A DNA stretch of 64,000 bases from SUG1106 sp051883095 (GTDB taxonomy: Bacteria > Bacillota > Clostridia > Peptostreptococcales > Anaerovoracaceae). Shown here piece after piece: positions 23,064 through 32,405 of the stretch. Location of the stretch: positions 9,621 through 73,620 of the forward strand of contig JBJETB010000024.1 in assembly GCA_051883095.1 (NCBI GenBank), written 5' to 3'. A program made the position numbers and the translations under genes. Position 1 is the first letter of the stretch; each line of letters opens with the position of its first letter. The notes below the pieces were generated by a model. That model was not told the origin of the DNA, ran no database searches, and saw only the letters and a list, made by a program, of their open reading frames with translations.

Positions 23064-25205
23064 TCAGATATCCAGCATCCTGCACATCTGCCTGAGGGTC
23101 AGCCGATAAATCAGATAAATAACCAGCCCCACCGCAAGTACCGCGCCAAGGCACGTACCCATGCCGATGATTTCGTTCATCGATATCTGGTCGTCATTGG
23201 CATACATTATGAGAGCGTAGAGCAGATACATTGCAGAAGCCCCCACCACAGCAGGAACGGCGAATACCTTGGAGCACTGACCTTTTACTTCATTCAGAAG
23301 GAAAGCAAGAGAAGCCCCCAGCTGCCTGAGATCATCGAAAACATAACGGTTATTGATGGCAATGGTCAGCGAACGGGTATGGCATATTATCATAGATACG
23401 GCAAGGCAAATCAGTGCGATAAAGATAAATATCATCAGAAATACCGCCATAGTTTTCATAAATTCCTGACTGTCGAGGATGCGGCTCTGTGGCATATACA
23501 TCCAGTTCATACGAAAATCGTTGGAATCTCTTTTTTCATAGGACAGACCTTCTGACTCAGCAGCCAGAAGCTCTTCATAGGTATGTCCTGAAGCCTCGGC
23601 CTCCGCTTCTGAAACAAAATCGTAATTGTCATATATTAAATATCTTTTGCTTTCCGGAGAGCCTGCGAAGGCATCTACGAAAGTGTCAAAAAACTTTCTT
23701 GAAAATTCATAACTATCTTCATCATCTGTACCGTCAGTGCCGTCAGCATTGAAAAAAACTGTCTCCTCCATCCATTTTACGGTGAGACCTTCCGTTATAT
23801 ACCGGTAGTCTTCATCGTCAATAATATAATACCCCCTGTCTCCCAGCATTGAGTCGGCCACATATTCGCTGAAGGATATGGGCAGTTCCTTACCGGTGAC
23901 CATGTTGGTTATATAGTCTGCATCAGTAGGAAGCATGTAGGAACCTTTTTGGTTCGGCGGGTTTATTGCTGCGTATTTGCCCCGCGAAACATCTACGGAA
24001 GCTCCGCTGAGAGCATTATAAGAGCTTTCCGATAGAAATCTTTCCATGCCGTTTCTGCGAAAATACTCATAGTAGAATTTTCCGTTTTCTTCTTCAATTT
24101 CTCGCTGACCTGATACAGCCAGAATAGCCGTTTCAGCCTGACGATAATCTTTTATACCCTCAAGACCTGAATCCTTAGCCATTGCAGAAATTGTTTCCTC
24201 GTCGGGGACAGATGCTTTCATAGCCATTGGGTAGTGAATGCCGTAGTCAAAGGCCATGGCATCGTAGCTCATAGAAGCACTGGTCCCCAGCATAGGAGCA
24301 TAGAAAGCAGCAAATAGACCTCCGGCTATAAGCACCGTGACTACAAGCATGTTGTTTACAGTCTGGCGGCCCTGAAATTTCATCATGCTGCGGGAAATAA
24401 TCCCTTTATATTTTTTCCTGTGGGAAAGACCAAAGCCATTTACCACCATATTTAAGAGAAACATATACAGACCTATAAAAACAGGTGCGTAGGCCAGATT
24501 AACCCAGGCAGGCGGATAAGCACTGAAAACATTCATATAAATGCTGCCCGAGTAATACCCAAATATTGCGCCGAAAAGCATAAGTGCAATACCCACAGGT
24601 CCGAACCACTTTTTTATACCGCGAAGAGGTTCGTTTCTGTGCTGGGTGTTTACCACATCTATTATATTGGTTTTCCTGAGATAAATCAGTGCCAGCAGGA
24701 AAGTTGCCAGAATGGAAACCGCTGCAAAAACCACCGACACAATATAGCATTTCAAATCGAAGCTGAGAAGCATTTCGGGACTGTCTACTATAAGCAGGCG
24801 AAAAAGCTGCCAGATGAGCCATGCAAAGGGAAGACCCAGAACTGTACCTGCAATGGACGAGCCAAGACTGATGGCCGAAACTTCCTTTAATAGTGATATG
24901 GAAAGGGCCTTGCGGGGTGCTCCGAGCAGCATCATGGTGCCGATTTCTTTTGACTTCATCCTGTAAAACAGAGAGGCGGCATAAATGGTAAATACTACAC
25001 AGCCTACGCAGGCAAGGAAAAAGATAGCCAAAAGCTGTTTGCGGCTGTCACCGCCTTCGGGCAGAATATTCATCACCGTAGGCGAAAACATCATGGCGCT
25101 ATAGGCCGTTATCATCAGCAGAGAGATAAAATTGCAGAACAGGTAAAGCAGATAGTTTTGGCGGTTGTGGGTGCGGAGTTTTGTAAATATTGCGGATAGT
25201 GTCAT
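23064..25205 (-). CDS. BceB/FtsX-type ABC transporter permease
   Basis: This 713-residue permease has one N-terminal helix, three helices around an FtsX domain (about 60-190), further helices near 200-310, a large external domain of about 230 residues (about 325-560) and three C-terminal helices. The RMKSKEIGTMMLLGAPRKAL segment is the coupling helix. Topology and length match the BceB family, which detoxifies cell-wall-active peptide antibiotics and signals to a kinase. Its start overlaps the ATPase stop by 4 bases (ATGA). Confidence 0.87.
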   Translation of the reverse strand: MTLSAIFTKLRTHNRQNYLLYLFCNFISLLMITAYSAMMFSPTVMNILPEGGDSRKQLLAIFFLACVGCVVFTIYAASLFYRMKSKEIGTMMLLGAPRKALSISLLKEVSAISLGSSIAGTVLGLPFAWLIWQLFRLLIVDSPEMLLSFDLKCYIVSVVFAAVSILATFLLALIYLRKTNIIDVVNTQHRNEPLRGIKKWFGPVGIALMLFGAIFGYYSGSIYMNVFSAYPPAWVNLAYAPVFIGLYMFLLNMVVNGFGLSHRKKYKGIISRSMMKFQGRQTVNNMLVVTVLIAGGLFAAFYAPMLGTSASMSYDAMAFDYGIHYPMAMKASVPDEETISAMAKDSGLEGIKDYRQAETAILAVSGQREIEEENGKFYYEYFRRNGMERFLSESSYNALSGASVDVSRGKYAAINPPNQKGSYMLPTDADYITNMVTGKELPISFSEYVADSMLGDRGYYIIDDEDYRYITEGLTVKWMEETVFFNADGTDGTDDEDSYEFSRKFFDTFVDAFAGSPESKRYLIYDNYDFVSEAEAEASGHTYEELLAAESEGLSYEKRDSNDFRMNWMYMPQSRILDSQEFMKTMAVFLMIFIFIALICLAVSMIICHTRSLTIAINNRYVFDDLRQLGASLAFLLNEVKGQCSKVFAVPAVVGASAMYLLYALIMYANDDQISMNEIIGMGTCLGAVLAVGLVIYLIYRLTLRQMCRMLDI

Positions 25206-25972
25206 CTCACATCACCGTCCTCTCCCATCTCCTTGATGGCCGCAAGAAGCCTGTCCTGAAACAGACTGCGCTCCTGCGTACTGTCAGAACCGTGTTGCCT
25301 GGTAATGGTTTTCCAGACGCAGCCGTCCTTAAGGAGAATTACCTTGTCACAGAAGGATGCGGAAAAGCTGTCGTGGGTAACCATGAAAATAGTGGCGTTA
25401 AGCTGACGGCGGGACTCTAAAAAAGCATCTATGACAGCACGGCTTGAGCGCGAGTCAAGATTACCTGTAGGTTCGTCTGCAAGAATCATGAGAGGCTTGT
25501 TTATGAGAGCACGGGCTACTGCTGTACGCTGCCTTTCTCCTCCTGATATTTCCGCAGGGTACTTATTCATAACGTGGGAGATACCGAACATGGAAGCCAG
25601 TTTTTCTGCTTCTGACTCAGCTGAACTGTCCGCTCTTCCTGCAATTATCCTTGGAAGGAGAATGTTTTCACGGACCGACAGGCCGTCAAGGAGCATGAAA
25701 TCCTGAAAGACGAAACCCAGCTTTTCATTGCGAACTCTGGCAAGGGCATCAGGCGAGAGGCCGGAAAGTCTCTGACCGCCCAGTGTTATTTCACCTTCTT
25801 CAAATGGAATATAGCATGATATACAGTTCAGCAAAGTGGATTTGCCTGAACCTGACGGGCCCATGACTGCTGTGAATTCTCCTTGAGAAACTGACAAGTC
25901 AACGCCTTTGAGGACATCAAAGACGGCGCTGCCTGCTTTGTAGGACTTGTGTAGATTTTTAACATATAACAT
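25202..25972 (-). CDS. BceA-type ABC transporter ATPase
   Basis: A 256-residue nucleotide-binding protein: Walker A GPSGSGKSTLLNC, Q-loop FVFQDFMLL, signature ISGGERQRTAVARAL, Walker B MILADEPTGNLDS and switch His in MVTHDSFSA. The frame is open to 26191, but the upstream part has no family resemblance; ATG 25972 (MLYVKNLHKSY) has AAAGGTGG 8 bases upstream and gives the normal length. It pairs with the 713-residue permease and is divergent from a LytTR response regulator gene. Confidence 0.92.
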   Translation of the reverse strand: MLYVKNLHKSYKAGSAVFDVLKGVDLSVSQGEFTAVMGPSGSGKSTLLNCISCYIPFEEGEITLGGQRLSGLSPDALARVRNEKLGFVFQDFMLLDGLSVRENILLPRIIAGRADSSAESEAEKLASMFGISHVMNKYPAEISGGERQRTAVARALINKPLMILADEPTGNLDSRSSRAVIDAFLESRRQLNATIFMVTHDSFSASFCDKVILLKDGCVWKTITRQHGSDSTQERSLFQDRLLAAIKEMGEDGDVR

Positions 25973-26231
25973 AAAATACCACCTTTCCCGGCAGCCGGCA
26001 TCAGGATCCGTCTGCCAAATGATTATGGAATTATCATAGCATTTCAGATTGCCTGAAGGTGGAGTGCTGTAATCTGATGCATGTATTATGTAAAGATATG
26101 CGGCTCGTGTGCGGAAAATGTAAAGTTTGGACGGTTTTTTGCAAGAATCGGCAGCGTCAGAAAGGTGTGCGGGTTTTACGGAGGACCACATTTATGGTAA
26201 AATGATATCAGAGGAAGGAGGGCATCAGACT
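25973..26231. promoter_or_regulatory. divergent intergenic region between BceAB-like and Agr-like genes
   Basis: This 259-base gap should hold both promoters. ATGTAAAG occurs twice as a direct repeat (26088-26095 and 26118-26125), 30 bases start to start, about three helical turns. It is a candidate binding site for the LytTR regulator, though the spacing differs from the usual 20-22. I cannot place convincing -35/-10 pairs. Confidence 0.35.
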
Positions 26232-26948
26232 ATGATTCGTGTGGGAATCTGCGATGACGAGGCGGCGGCAAGAGACAGTCTGCGGCTGCAGCTGGAAAAA
26301 ACGGAGATGTTTGACCGGGGTGAGGCTCAGGTGGTCTATGAGTTCAGCTCGGGAGAGGGCATGGTAAGCTGGCTTTCCAGACATGGCGGTGAGCTTGACC
26401 TTATCTTTCTTGACGTGGAAATGAAGGAACTCAGCGGCATAGAAGCGGCCCACCGGGTAAGAGAATTCGACCGCAGCATAATGCTGGTATTTCTTACAGG
26501 ATATAGAGATTTCGTGTTTGAGGGTTACAAGGTGGATGCTCTTGACTATCTGATAAAACCGGCTTCTTTGGATGATGTGATGAGGGTCATGGGGCGGGCT
26601 GTTAAGCGACTCAAAGAGACAGACAGGGCGGTTCTGCTCAAAAACGCTGATGGAACCTTCAGAATATATAAAGAGGAAATACTGTTTTGCCAAAGCCACG
26701 GAAGGCAGGCAGAGATTGTGTTGACTGGCGGCAGGATTCTTTCCTTCTATAAAAAGCTGGACGAAATGGAAGAATTGCTGGGGAAGGGATTTGTACGCAT
26801 ACATCAGAGATATCTGGTAAACGGCGGCAGGGTGATGCAGATTGGCAGGGAAAGTGTGACATTGGAAGGAGATATTGTACTTCCTGTCAGCCGTTCATTG
26901 CGGGAACGGGCCACCGGTTCACTGGTAAAATACATGATAGGGGATTGA
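26232..26948 (+). CDS. LytTR family response regulator
   Basis: The 238-residue AgrA/LytR-like regulator has a receiver domain in residues 1-120 (acidic pocket CDDE, phospho-acceptor Asp in IFLDVEM, switch Thr in VFLTGY, Lys in YLIKPAS). The LytTR DNA-binding domain fills about 135-235 (FCQSHGRQAEI, FVRIHQRYLVNG, LPVSRSLRE). The frame is open upstream to 26127, but AAGGAGGG before ATG 26232 sets the start. It precedes a histidine kinase gene by 4 bases and diverges from a BceAB-like transporter that it may control. Confidence 0.92.
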   Translation: MIRVGICDDEAAARDSLRLQLEKTEMFDRGEAQVVYEFSSGEGMVSWLSRHGGELDLIFLDVEMKELSGIEAAHRVREFDRSIMLVFLTGYRDFVFEGYKVDALDYLIKPASLDDVMRVMGRAVKRLKETDRAVLLKNADGTFRIYKEEILFCQSHGRQAEIVLTGGRILSFYKKLDEMEELLGKGFVRIHQRYLVNGGRVMQIGRESVTLEGDIVLPVSRSLRERATGSLVKYMIGD

Positions 26949-26952
26949 AGCG

Positions 26953-28218
26953 ATGATGGAGAGGATTCTGTACTGGATTATGACCTTTGGATGTTATCTC
27001 ATGGCCGGCTGGTTCTGCTATCTGGTGACGGGATTTTTAATAGAAATAAAGGATGAATTCAGATATAAGGCAGCCGTCATTTTGGGGTGCATGCTGGTAC
27101 CCAATATGGTGATGTACGTGGGGGACCTGGCAAATCTTCCGCCCACGCTGGCCATATTCTTTGCTGCGGTTTTTGTGGGCTGCCGGGGGAGCCGATGGAA
27201 CAGACTGGCTGTTTCTATGGTTATCTGCACTGAGGGATTTGCCTTTAATACTCTGATAGATCAGTACGTCTGGGTGAACGTGCTGGAATCAGCCATACTC
27301 AGATTATCTTTCTGGATTGCACTCTGGCTGCTCATGCGCAGGAAAAAATCGCCTAAGGAATACCGCCTGAGCGACTCTGTATGGAAACTGGTAACCCTGA
27401 TTGCAGTAACGCCTCTGGGCATAGTATTGTCCATAGTGCTGCTTCAGTCACCTTTTGAATTGTCAATATCAGGGGCAGTTCTGTCGAATATTTTACTGCT
27501 GGCTCTGGCTTCTGCAGCTTTGTTTGTGCTGATGCAGTTTATTCCTGTCCTTGCCCAGAAGGAACAGATGGAGGAAAAAATGCGTATGTATGAGATGAAT
27601 CGCTCATACTATGAAACCCTTGAAAAGCAGCAGCGGGAGATCAGAATCTTGCGTCACGATATGGCAAACCATCTGCAGGCAATTTCGGGACTCTCCGGTA
27701 GCAGGCAGCAGGAATATATCGAGAAGATTACGGGTAGCTTCGCAATGTCAGAACAGGTAATGTTCTGCGAAAACCGTGTGATAAACAGCGTGCTCAATGC
27801 TAAGCGCTTGGCGGCGAAAAACGGCGGCATTGAGTTTCAGGCACGGGTTTCTGTGCCGGAGAAACTGAGAGTAGATGATGTTGATTTATGCGCTCTGCTG
27901 GGAAATGCTCTGGACAACGCAATTGAGGCTTGCATGAAGTGTCCTGAGGGGAGCCGATATGTTAATGGGGTAATTAAGGCTGAAAAGGGGATACTTGCTG
28001 TAAGAATCGAAAACCCGGCAGACGGGGAAGTTCATCTTGTTAATGGCAATCTTCCTGCCACAACTAAAAAAGCTTCCCAAGGCCACGGCTTCGGTCTGAG
28101 AAGCATGAAAGAAATCGCTGAAAGATATGGAGGAAGCCTGGAACTTTCCATATCTGAAGATGGAGCAAAGGCTTCACTGCTGGTCTGGATGCCTGTTACG
28201 CCATATTTTACAGAATAG
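26953..28218 (+). CDS. AgrC/GHKL-type sensor histidine kinase
   Basis: The 421-residue kinase has about six N-terminal helices (residues 8-190), a coiled-coil segment (about 205-235), the phospho-acceptor His in LRHDMANHLQAISGLSG, and a GHKL ATPase domain (N-box NALDNAIEACMKC, G-box GHGFGLRSMKEIAERYGG). This is the layout of AgrC-like peptide sensors, not of the short intramembrane-sensing BceS kinases that usually accompany BceAB transporters. It ends 11 bases inside the convergent LysO-like gene. Confidence 0.9.
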   Translation: MMERILYWIMTFGCYLMAGWFCYLVTGFLIEIKDEFRYKAAVILGCMLVPNMVMYVGDLANLPPTLAIFFAAVFVGCRGSRWNRLAVSMVICTEGFAFNTLIDQYVWVNVLESAILRLSFWIALWLLMRRKKSPKEYRLSDSVWKLVTLIAVTPLGIVLSIVLLQSPFELSISGAVLSNILLLALASAALFVLMQFIPVLAQKEQMEEKMRMYEMNRSYYETLEKQQREIRILRHDMANHLQAISGLSGSRQQEYIEKITGSFAMSEQVMFCENRVINSVLNAKRLAAKNGGIEFQARVSVPEKLRVDDVDLCALLGNALDNAIEACMKCPEGSRYVNGVIKAEKGILAVRIENPADGEVHLVNGNLPATTKKASQGHGFGLRSMKEIAERYGGSLELSISEDGAKASLLVWMPVTPYFTE

Positions 28219-29149
28219 CACCGATAACGGGAAGCCAGACAGGCACTACAAATGTCAGAATAGTCCCGCTGATAAGTGCCACCATGCCCAGCTCAGGGCC
28301 CACCGCTCTGGTAACCGGCACCAACATAGTATCCATACAACCGGCAGCTCCCGAAGCGATGGGGCTGCCTTTGCTTATTTTTGAGAGAATTGGCAGAAGT
28401 GCCACCGTGAAAACATCTCTTGAAACATTGACTATGAAACCGTAGGTGCCCGCTTCAATACCGAAGGTTTCCGTCATAAAGGCCCCTGTCAGGCTGTAGT
28501 AACCCATACCTGAAGCCGAGATTACGGAATAGCTGAGAGGAAGACCCAGCAGCAGGCCGCTTATGAATCCCCCTATAATGCAGCCTGCAAAAATAGCTGC
28601 CGGCATGAATAAAACCCGCGCCCCGAGACGCTTTATGTATTGAAATACTTCTTTGTTTTCTCCAAGACTTACGCCTACTCCTGTGTAGAGGAATATCAGT
28701 GAGACTGTCAGTGCAGTATCCAGAAGGCTCCTGCTCATATCCTGAAGCCAGAAATACCCCGCTATAATCCCGATGATAATGCATGCGGGCATGAGGATGA
28801 TAAGGGGTGAGAATCCGGTCTTGGATTGTTCTTCTGCGGTGTGAGCGTTTTCCTCGGCCAGCTGCAGACGGATCTTTTCCAGAGGCATAACTGTGGCTTC
28901 TGCAAGGCGCACTAAAATCACACTTCCTATAATTGCTGAAAGAGAGATGATAAGGCAGTTAAGGCCGATTGCACCAAGATTGCCCATTACCTGTGGACTG
29001 GTTCCGATATTGAGGCCGATGACTGCCATTAGAAGAATCAGTGCTGCATTTGTGGCTATGTCGAAGGCTTTCAGCATTGTAGCGGGCAGGCCCCGCCAGT
29101 TTATAGCTGCCCCGAAGGCAAGGCAGATAAAGGGAATAAGCGTGTTCAT
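28208..29149 (-). CDS. LysO family (DUF340) lysine exporter-like protein
   Basis: This 313-residue membrane protein has about eight helices and resembles E. coli LysO (YbjE), a lysine exporter. Marks of the family are LMAVIGLNIG in the N-half, LYTGVGVSLGENKEV at mid-length, and GMGYYSLTGAFMTETFG followed by SRDVFTVALLPIL in the C-half. A soluble loop of about 30 residues (95-125) separates the halves. Its start overlaps the GNAT gene stop by one base (TAATG), so the two are coupled; the 3' end overlaps the kinase gene. No lysine riboswitch is visible. Confidence 0.88.
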   Translation of the reverse strand: MNTLIPFICLAFGAAINWRGLPATMLKAFDIATNAALILLMAVIGLNIGTSPQVMGNLGAIGLNCLIISLSAIIGSVILVRLAEATVMPLEKIRLQLAEENAHTAEEQSKTGFSPLIILMPACIIIGIIAGYFWLQDMSRSLLDTALTVSLIFLYTGVGVSLGENKEVFQYIKRLGARVLFMPAAIFAGCIIGGFISGLLLGLPLSYSVISASGMGYYSLTGAFMTETFGIEAGTYGFIVNVSRDVFTVALLPILSKISKGSPIASGAAGCMDTMLVPVTRAVGPELGMVALISGTILTFVVPVWLPVIGAIL

Positions 29150-29649
29150 TATTTATCTTCCTTCTTTAATTCCATTGCCATATCATACCATATGGCGTTT
29201 CCGTGTTCTGATTTTGACTTTCCAATCTCATGGAAACCAAGGTTACTGTAGAAATTAAACTTTTCTTCTTTACATGCAAGCACAGCATGATGCATACCGA
29301 GTTTCACGGATCTGCTAAGACCTTCCCGGATGAGTGCTCCGGCAATACCGCGGCGCTGAAATTCAGGGTTGGTTCCAACTGCCAAAATGGCAAGGGTGTC
29401 TCCTTCCGGAAAAGGTGCAGCCTCATACATCTCATCGTCTATGTATTCCACGTTTACAGGTATACAGGTCAGATAGGACTGGACAGTTCCGTCTATTTCT
29501 GCTACAAAGGAAAAATCGGGATATTTTCTTAGCCTGTAATCAAACTTTTCCATAGAAGCCGCCTCGAGAGGAGGGAAGACCGTCTGTTCAATTTCGTATA
29601 TTCTATCTATGTCACTATACACTGCCTGCCGGATGACGATATTGTTCAT
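29149..29649 (-). CDS. GNAT family N-acetyltransferase
   Basis: This 166-residue acetyltransferase has the acetyl-CoA-binding motif A as LAILAVGTNPEFQRRGIAGALI (the Q/R-x-x-G-x-G/A pyrophosphate loop is RRGIAG) and motif B as FNFYSNLGFHEIGKS. The N-terminal helix pattern (DIDRIYEIEQTVFPPLEAAS) resembles aralkylamine N-acetyltransferase-like GNATs, which suggests an amine substrate. It is cotranscribed with the LysO-like exporter, so a lysine-derived or other amino compound is conceivable; this is inference. Confidence 0.87.
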   Translation of the reverse strand: MNNIVIRQAVYSDIDRIYEIEQTVFPPLEAASMEKFDYRLRKYPDFSFVAEIDGTVQSYLTCIPVNVEYIDDEMYEAAPFPEGDTLAILAVGTNPEFQRRGIAGALIREGLSRSVKLGMHHAVLACKEEKFNFYSNLGFHEIGKSKSEHGNAIWYDMAMELKKEDK

Positions 29650-29753
29650 GATTAACTCCTTTTTAAGACGATGGTTGGTTAATTCGATTATATCATAGTA
29701 TATGGCAGATGAAAAAGAGTGTTTTTGATGGATGGAAATTTCTTACTTGCGGT

Positions 29754-29989
29754 GGTTTTCTAAAATGGGCGAAAGGTTTTCAAAAAGAAAACAAAACGAG
29801 GTGTTTGGAAAACGATTTTACGGATCAGGCGATTTTGCTGCAGAAAAAAGGAGATTTTAATGGTGTTATCTCTATTTTTTATGTAAAATAATTAAATTTA
29901 GCACATATAATGGAAGATATCGTGAACAAGGTTTTCCAAAATAGGCGAAAGGTTTTCAAAAAGAAAACAAAACGAGGTGTTTGGAAAAC
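29754..29989. repeat. pair of 60-bp palindromic direct repeats
   Basis: Copy 1 (29754-29813) and copy 2 (29930-29989) are nearly identical. Each begins GGTTTTC and ends TTTGGAAAAC; in copy 2 the outer arms GGTTTTCCAAA and TTTGGAAAACC are exact complements, and an inner GTTTTC-AAAAA-GAAAAC hairpin is nested inside. The copies are 176 bases apart, in the gap before the Trp T-box. They look like a REP- or MITE-like element, or paired operators. I see no real gene between them. Confidence 0.75.
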
Positions 29990-30078
29990 CACTGGAAAAC
30001 CCAGCGCCCTACAGAGGGCATGAAGAAGGTAGCATTGTGACAAATTATAAAAAACAACAAAAAACTCAAAGAAAACTA

Positions 30079-30107
30079 TTGACAATTCACAAAAACCGTG
30101 GTAAACT
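30079..30107 (+). promoter_or_regulatory. sigma-A promoter of the Trp T-box operon
   Basis: TTGACA (30079-30084), 17-base spacer, TAAACT (30102-30107). Transcription would begin near 30114, just before T-box stem I. Confidence 0.8.
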
Positions 30108-30136
30108 CATCACAACTTAAAAAAATAAACCTTTGA

Positions 30137-30384
30137 GGGAGAAGTAAAACTAGTTTACGGTCTCACAGCGAACCCGGGGCGGTGGAAGCCGGGCAGATGC
30201 AGGATTAGAATAATGGGCTCCTGAGGGCGAGGGGAAAGCCGCAAGGCGAGTATCTGAGACGTGGTTCCGGCGTTACGGGAAAGGAGTGTGTTGGCACTCT
30301 GCAGAGAGGGCTCCTGCGAGAAGGGGTCAAACAAGGTGGCACCGCAGGTATTACCTGTCCTTGAGTTGAAGGACAGGTTTTTTT
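30137..30384 (+). promoter_or_regulatory. T-box leader, tRNA-Trp specific
   Basis: Stem I starts GGAG (30138-30141) and closes with CTCC (30218-30221). The loop E motif pairs AGTA (30143-30146) with GAA (30208-30210); TGG at 30214-30216 occupies the specifier position, reading Trp. The T-box AAGGTGGCACCGC lies at 30334-30346 (antiterminator). The intrinsic terminator has 10-bp arms (30353-30362 and 30369-30378) and a seven-T tract. Uncharged tRNA-Trp should allow read-through into the ABC genes below. Confidence 0.93.
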
Positions 30385-30461
30385 GTTGGGAAACCGGATT
30401 AAACAGCAGAGACACTTCAATCATTTATATTTAATTCTTAGAAAGAAAAGGAGAAAAGAAA

Positions 30462-31442
30462 ATGAAGAAGGTATTGACAGTATTACTTGTATTGGTTATG
30501 GCTATGAGCCTCTTTGCAGGCTGCGGTTCAGACGGAGGAACCGAAAACGAATCCGTGAAGGTGGGAATCCTGCAGCTTATGGAGCATCCGTCACTTAACA
30601 CCATAAGAGAGAGCATAATCGAAGGTCTGGCCGATGCAGGCTATGTGGATGGAGAAAACATGGTAATAGATTATCAGAACGGACAGAACGATATGACTAT
30701 AATGAAGACTGCTGCGCAGACTTTTGTGGCCAACGGATGCGACGTTATAATAGCCATTGCAACTCCGGCAGCACAGGCTGTGCTTAGCGAAACGACAGAG
30801 ATTCCAATCGTTTTTGCAGCAGTAACTGACCCGGTAGATGCAGGTCTTGTAGACAGTCTTGAGCAGCCGGGCGGCAATGTGACAGGAACTTCCGACGAAG
30901 TATCAGCAGAGATGATCATGAACCTGGCAGAAGAAATCACACCGGGCTTCAAGACAATTGGTGCTCTTTACAGCTCCGGCGAAGACAATTCAGCATCAGT
31001 GATCGCAGGACTTAAGGCATATGCAGACGCTAAGGGATTTAAGGTAGCGGAATCTGCAGTGACAAACAGCAGCGAGGTTCAGCAGGCGGCCCAGTATCTG
31101 GCAGATAAGGTTGATGTGGTTTACTCACCTATTGACAATACGGTTGCATCAGCTATGGCAGTGGCTACAGAGGTTTTCAACGGTCAGAAGATTCCTTTCT
31201 ACGTAAGTGCTGACTCAATGGTAGCTGACGGCGGTCTTGCAACATACGGAATCGACTATACAGTGCTTGGCAAAGAGACAGGAGCTATGGTTGCACAGGT
31301 ACTCGGCGGTGAAGATCCGGCAGGAATCCCGGTAAAGAAGATGAGCGACATGAGCGTATACATCAATCAGAATACAGCTGATGCCATCGGAGTTGAATTC
31401 CCGCAGGCTGTTCTGGACAGAGCACAGGTGCTGGGTGAATAA
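30462..31442 (+). CDS. trpX: tryptophan ABC transporter substrate-binding lipoprotein
   Basis: A 326-residue lipoprotein of the TrpX/ABC_sub_bind family (type I periplasmic-binding fold). The signal peptide ends in lipobox LFAGC. The mature start VKVGILQLMEHPSLNTIRESI and the segments IIAIATPAAQAVLS, IPIVFAAVTDPVDAGLV and VTGTSDEV are family hallmarks. The Trp-specific T-box directly upstream supports tryptophan, or a precursor such as indole, as the ligand. It is the first gene of a three-gene operon with permease and ATPase. Confidence 0.9.
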   Translation: MKKVLTVLLVLVMAMSLFAGCGSDGGTENESVKVGILQLMEHPSLNTIRESIIEGLADAGYVDGENMVIDYQNGQNDMTIMKTAAQTFVANGCDVIIAIATPAAQAVLSETTEIPIVFAAVTDPVDAGLVDSLEQPGGNVTGTSDEVSAEMIMNLAEEITPGFKTIGALYSSGEDNSASVIAGLKAYADAKGFKVAESAVTNSSEVQQAAQYLADKVDVVYSPIDNTVASAMAVATEVFNGQKIPFYVSADSMVADGGLATYGIDYTVLGKETGAMVAQVLGGEDPAGIPVKKMSDMSVYINQNTADAIGVEFPQAVLDRAQVLGE

Positions 31443-31484
31443 GGCAGCGGCACGGCGAGTAAAAGGTTTAGGAGAAAAGAAAGA

Positions 31485-32405
31485 ATGATTATGACATTTG
31501 CGGCCTTTCTCGGGTCATTGGAGCTTGGAATGATATACGCGGTTCTGGCTTTGGGAGTTTTTATCTCCTTCAGAACCCTCAACATGCCGGACCTTACTGT
31601 GGACGGTTCCATAGTTACAGGCATGGCCATTTCGGCGGTAATATGCTCAGGAGGAGGTAATCCTTTCCTGGCGCTGATAGGTGCAGCCCTTGGAGGGGCA
31701 GCGGCAGGCCTGGTAACGGGACTGCTTCATACTAAACTTAAGATTCAGGCTATACTGGCCGGCATTCTGGTAATGCTGGCCACTTACTCTGTAAACTTAA
31801 GAATTATGGGTAAGACACCGAATATTCCTCTTACTAAGAGCACTACGGTATACAAACTGGCCGACCAGATGATGTCTCCGAAGTATGCGGGAATCGTGCT
31901 GGGGCTGATTATACTTGCCATAATAATAGCCCTGCTTTACATGTTCCTTGAGACGAGACTGGGTTTTGTCTTCAGAGCAACGGGGGACAATGAGGATATG
32001 GTCAAGGCCTGCGGAGTGTCCTGCGATAATATGAAGCTTCTGGGACTGGCTCTTTCTAACGGACTTGTAGGTCTGGCGGGAGGACTGCTCGCGCAGAATC
32101 AGGCATTTGCCGATATAAACAGCGGCACGGGCATGATGGTAATAGGACTGGCATCGGTAATTCTGGGAGAAGTTGTTTTCGGCACCAAAACCCTGATGAG
32201 GAGGCTGGTAGCGGCATCTCTGGGAGCGGTGCTTTACAGAATTCTGCTGGCACAGGCTCTTTATGTGGGCATGGAATCCACAGATATGAAGCTGGTATCG
32301 GCGGTAATAGTAGTAATTGCACTGACGCTGGGTCTTCTGGGAGAAAAGAGCTCCAAGATTACGAAATATTCGGCAAAATTCATTAAGAGGAGGGTCCAGA
32401 GATGA
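31485..32405 (+). CDS. trpY: tryptophan ABC transporter permease
   Basis: This 306-residue membrane protein has about eight to ten helices and belongs to the branched-chain amino acid/LivH-like permease superfamily, TrpY branch. FISFRTLNMPDLTVDGSIVTG in the N-terminal region and FRATGDNEDMVKACGVSCDNMK (cytoplasmic coupling loop near 165-186) are diagnostic. AGGAG precedes the ATG by about 10 bases. It follows the binding-protein gene by 42 bases and overlaps the ATPase gene by 4 bases. Confidence 0.9.
   Translation: MIMTFAAFLGSLELGMIYAVLALGVFISFRTLNMPDLTVDGSIVTGMAISAVICSGGGNPFLALIGAALGGAAAGLVTGLLHTKLKIQAILAGILVMLATYSVNLRIMGKTPNIPLTKSTTVYKLADQMMSPKYAGIVLGLIILAIIIALLYMFLETRLGFVFRATGDNEDMVKACGVSCDNMKLLGLALSNGLVGLAGGLLAQNQAFADINSGTGMMVIGLASVILGEVVFGTKTLMRRLVAASLGAVLYRILLAQALYVGMESTDMKLVSAVIVVIALTLGLLGEKSSKITKYSAKFIKRRVQR

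Noticed and set aside
25973..26191. N-terminal extension of the BceA-like ATPase
   Set aside because: The extra 73 residues lack family similarity, and AAAGGTGG points to the internal ATG at 25972.
29709..29891. 60-residue open frame before the T-box
   Set aside because: No ribosome site, half of it lies in the palindromic repeat, and the composition is not protein-like.
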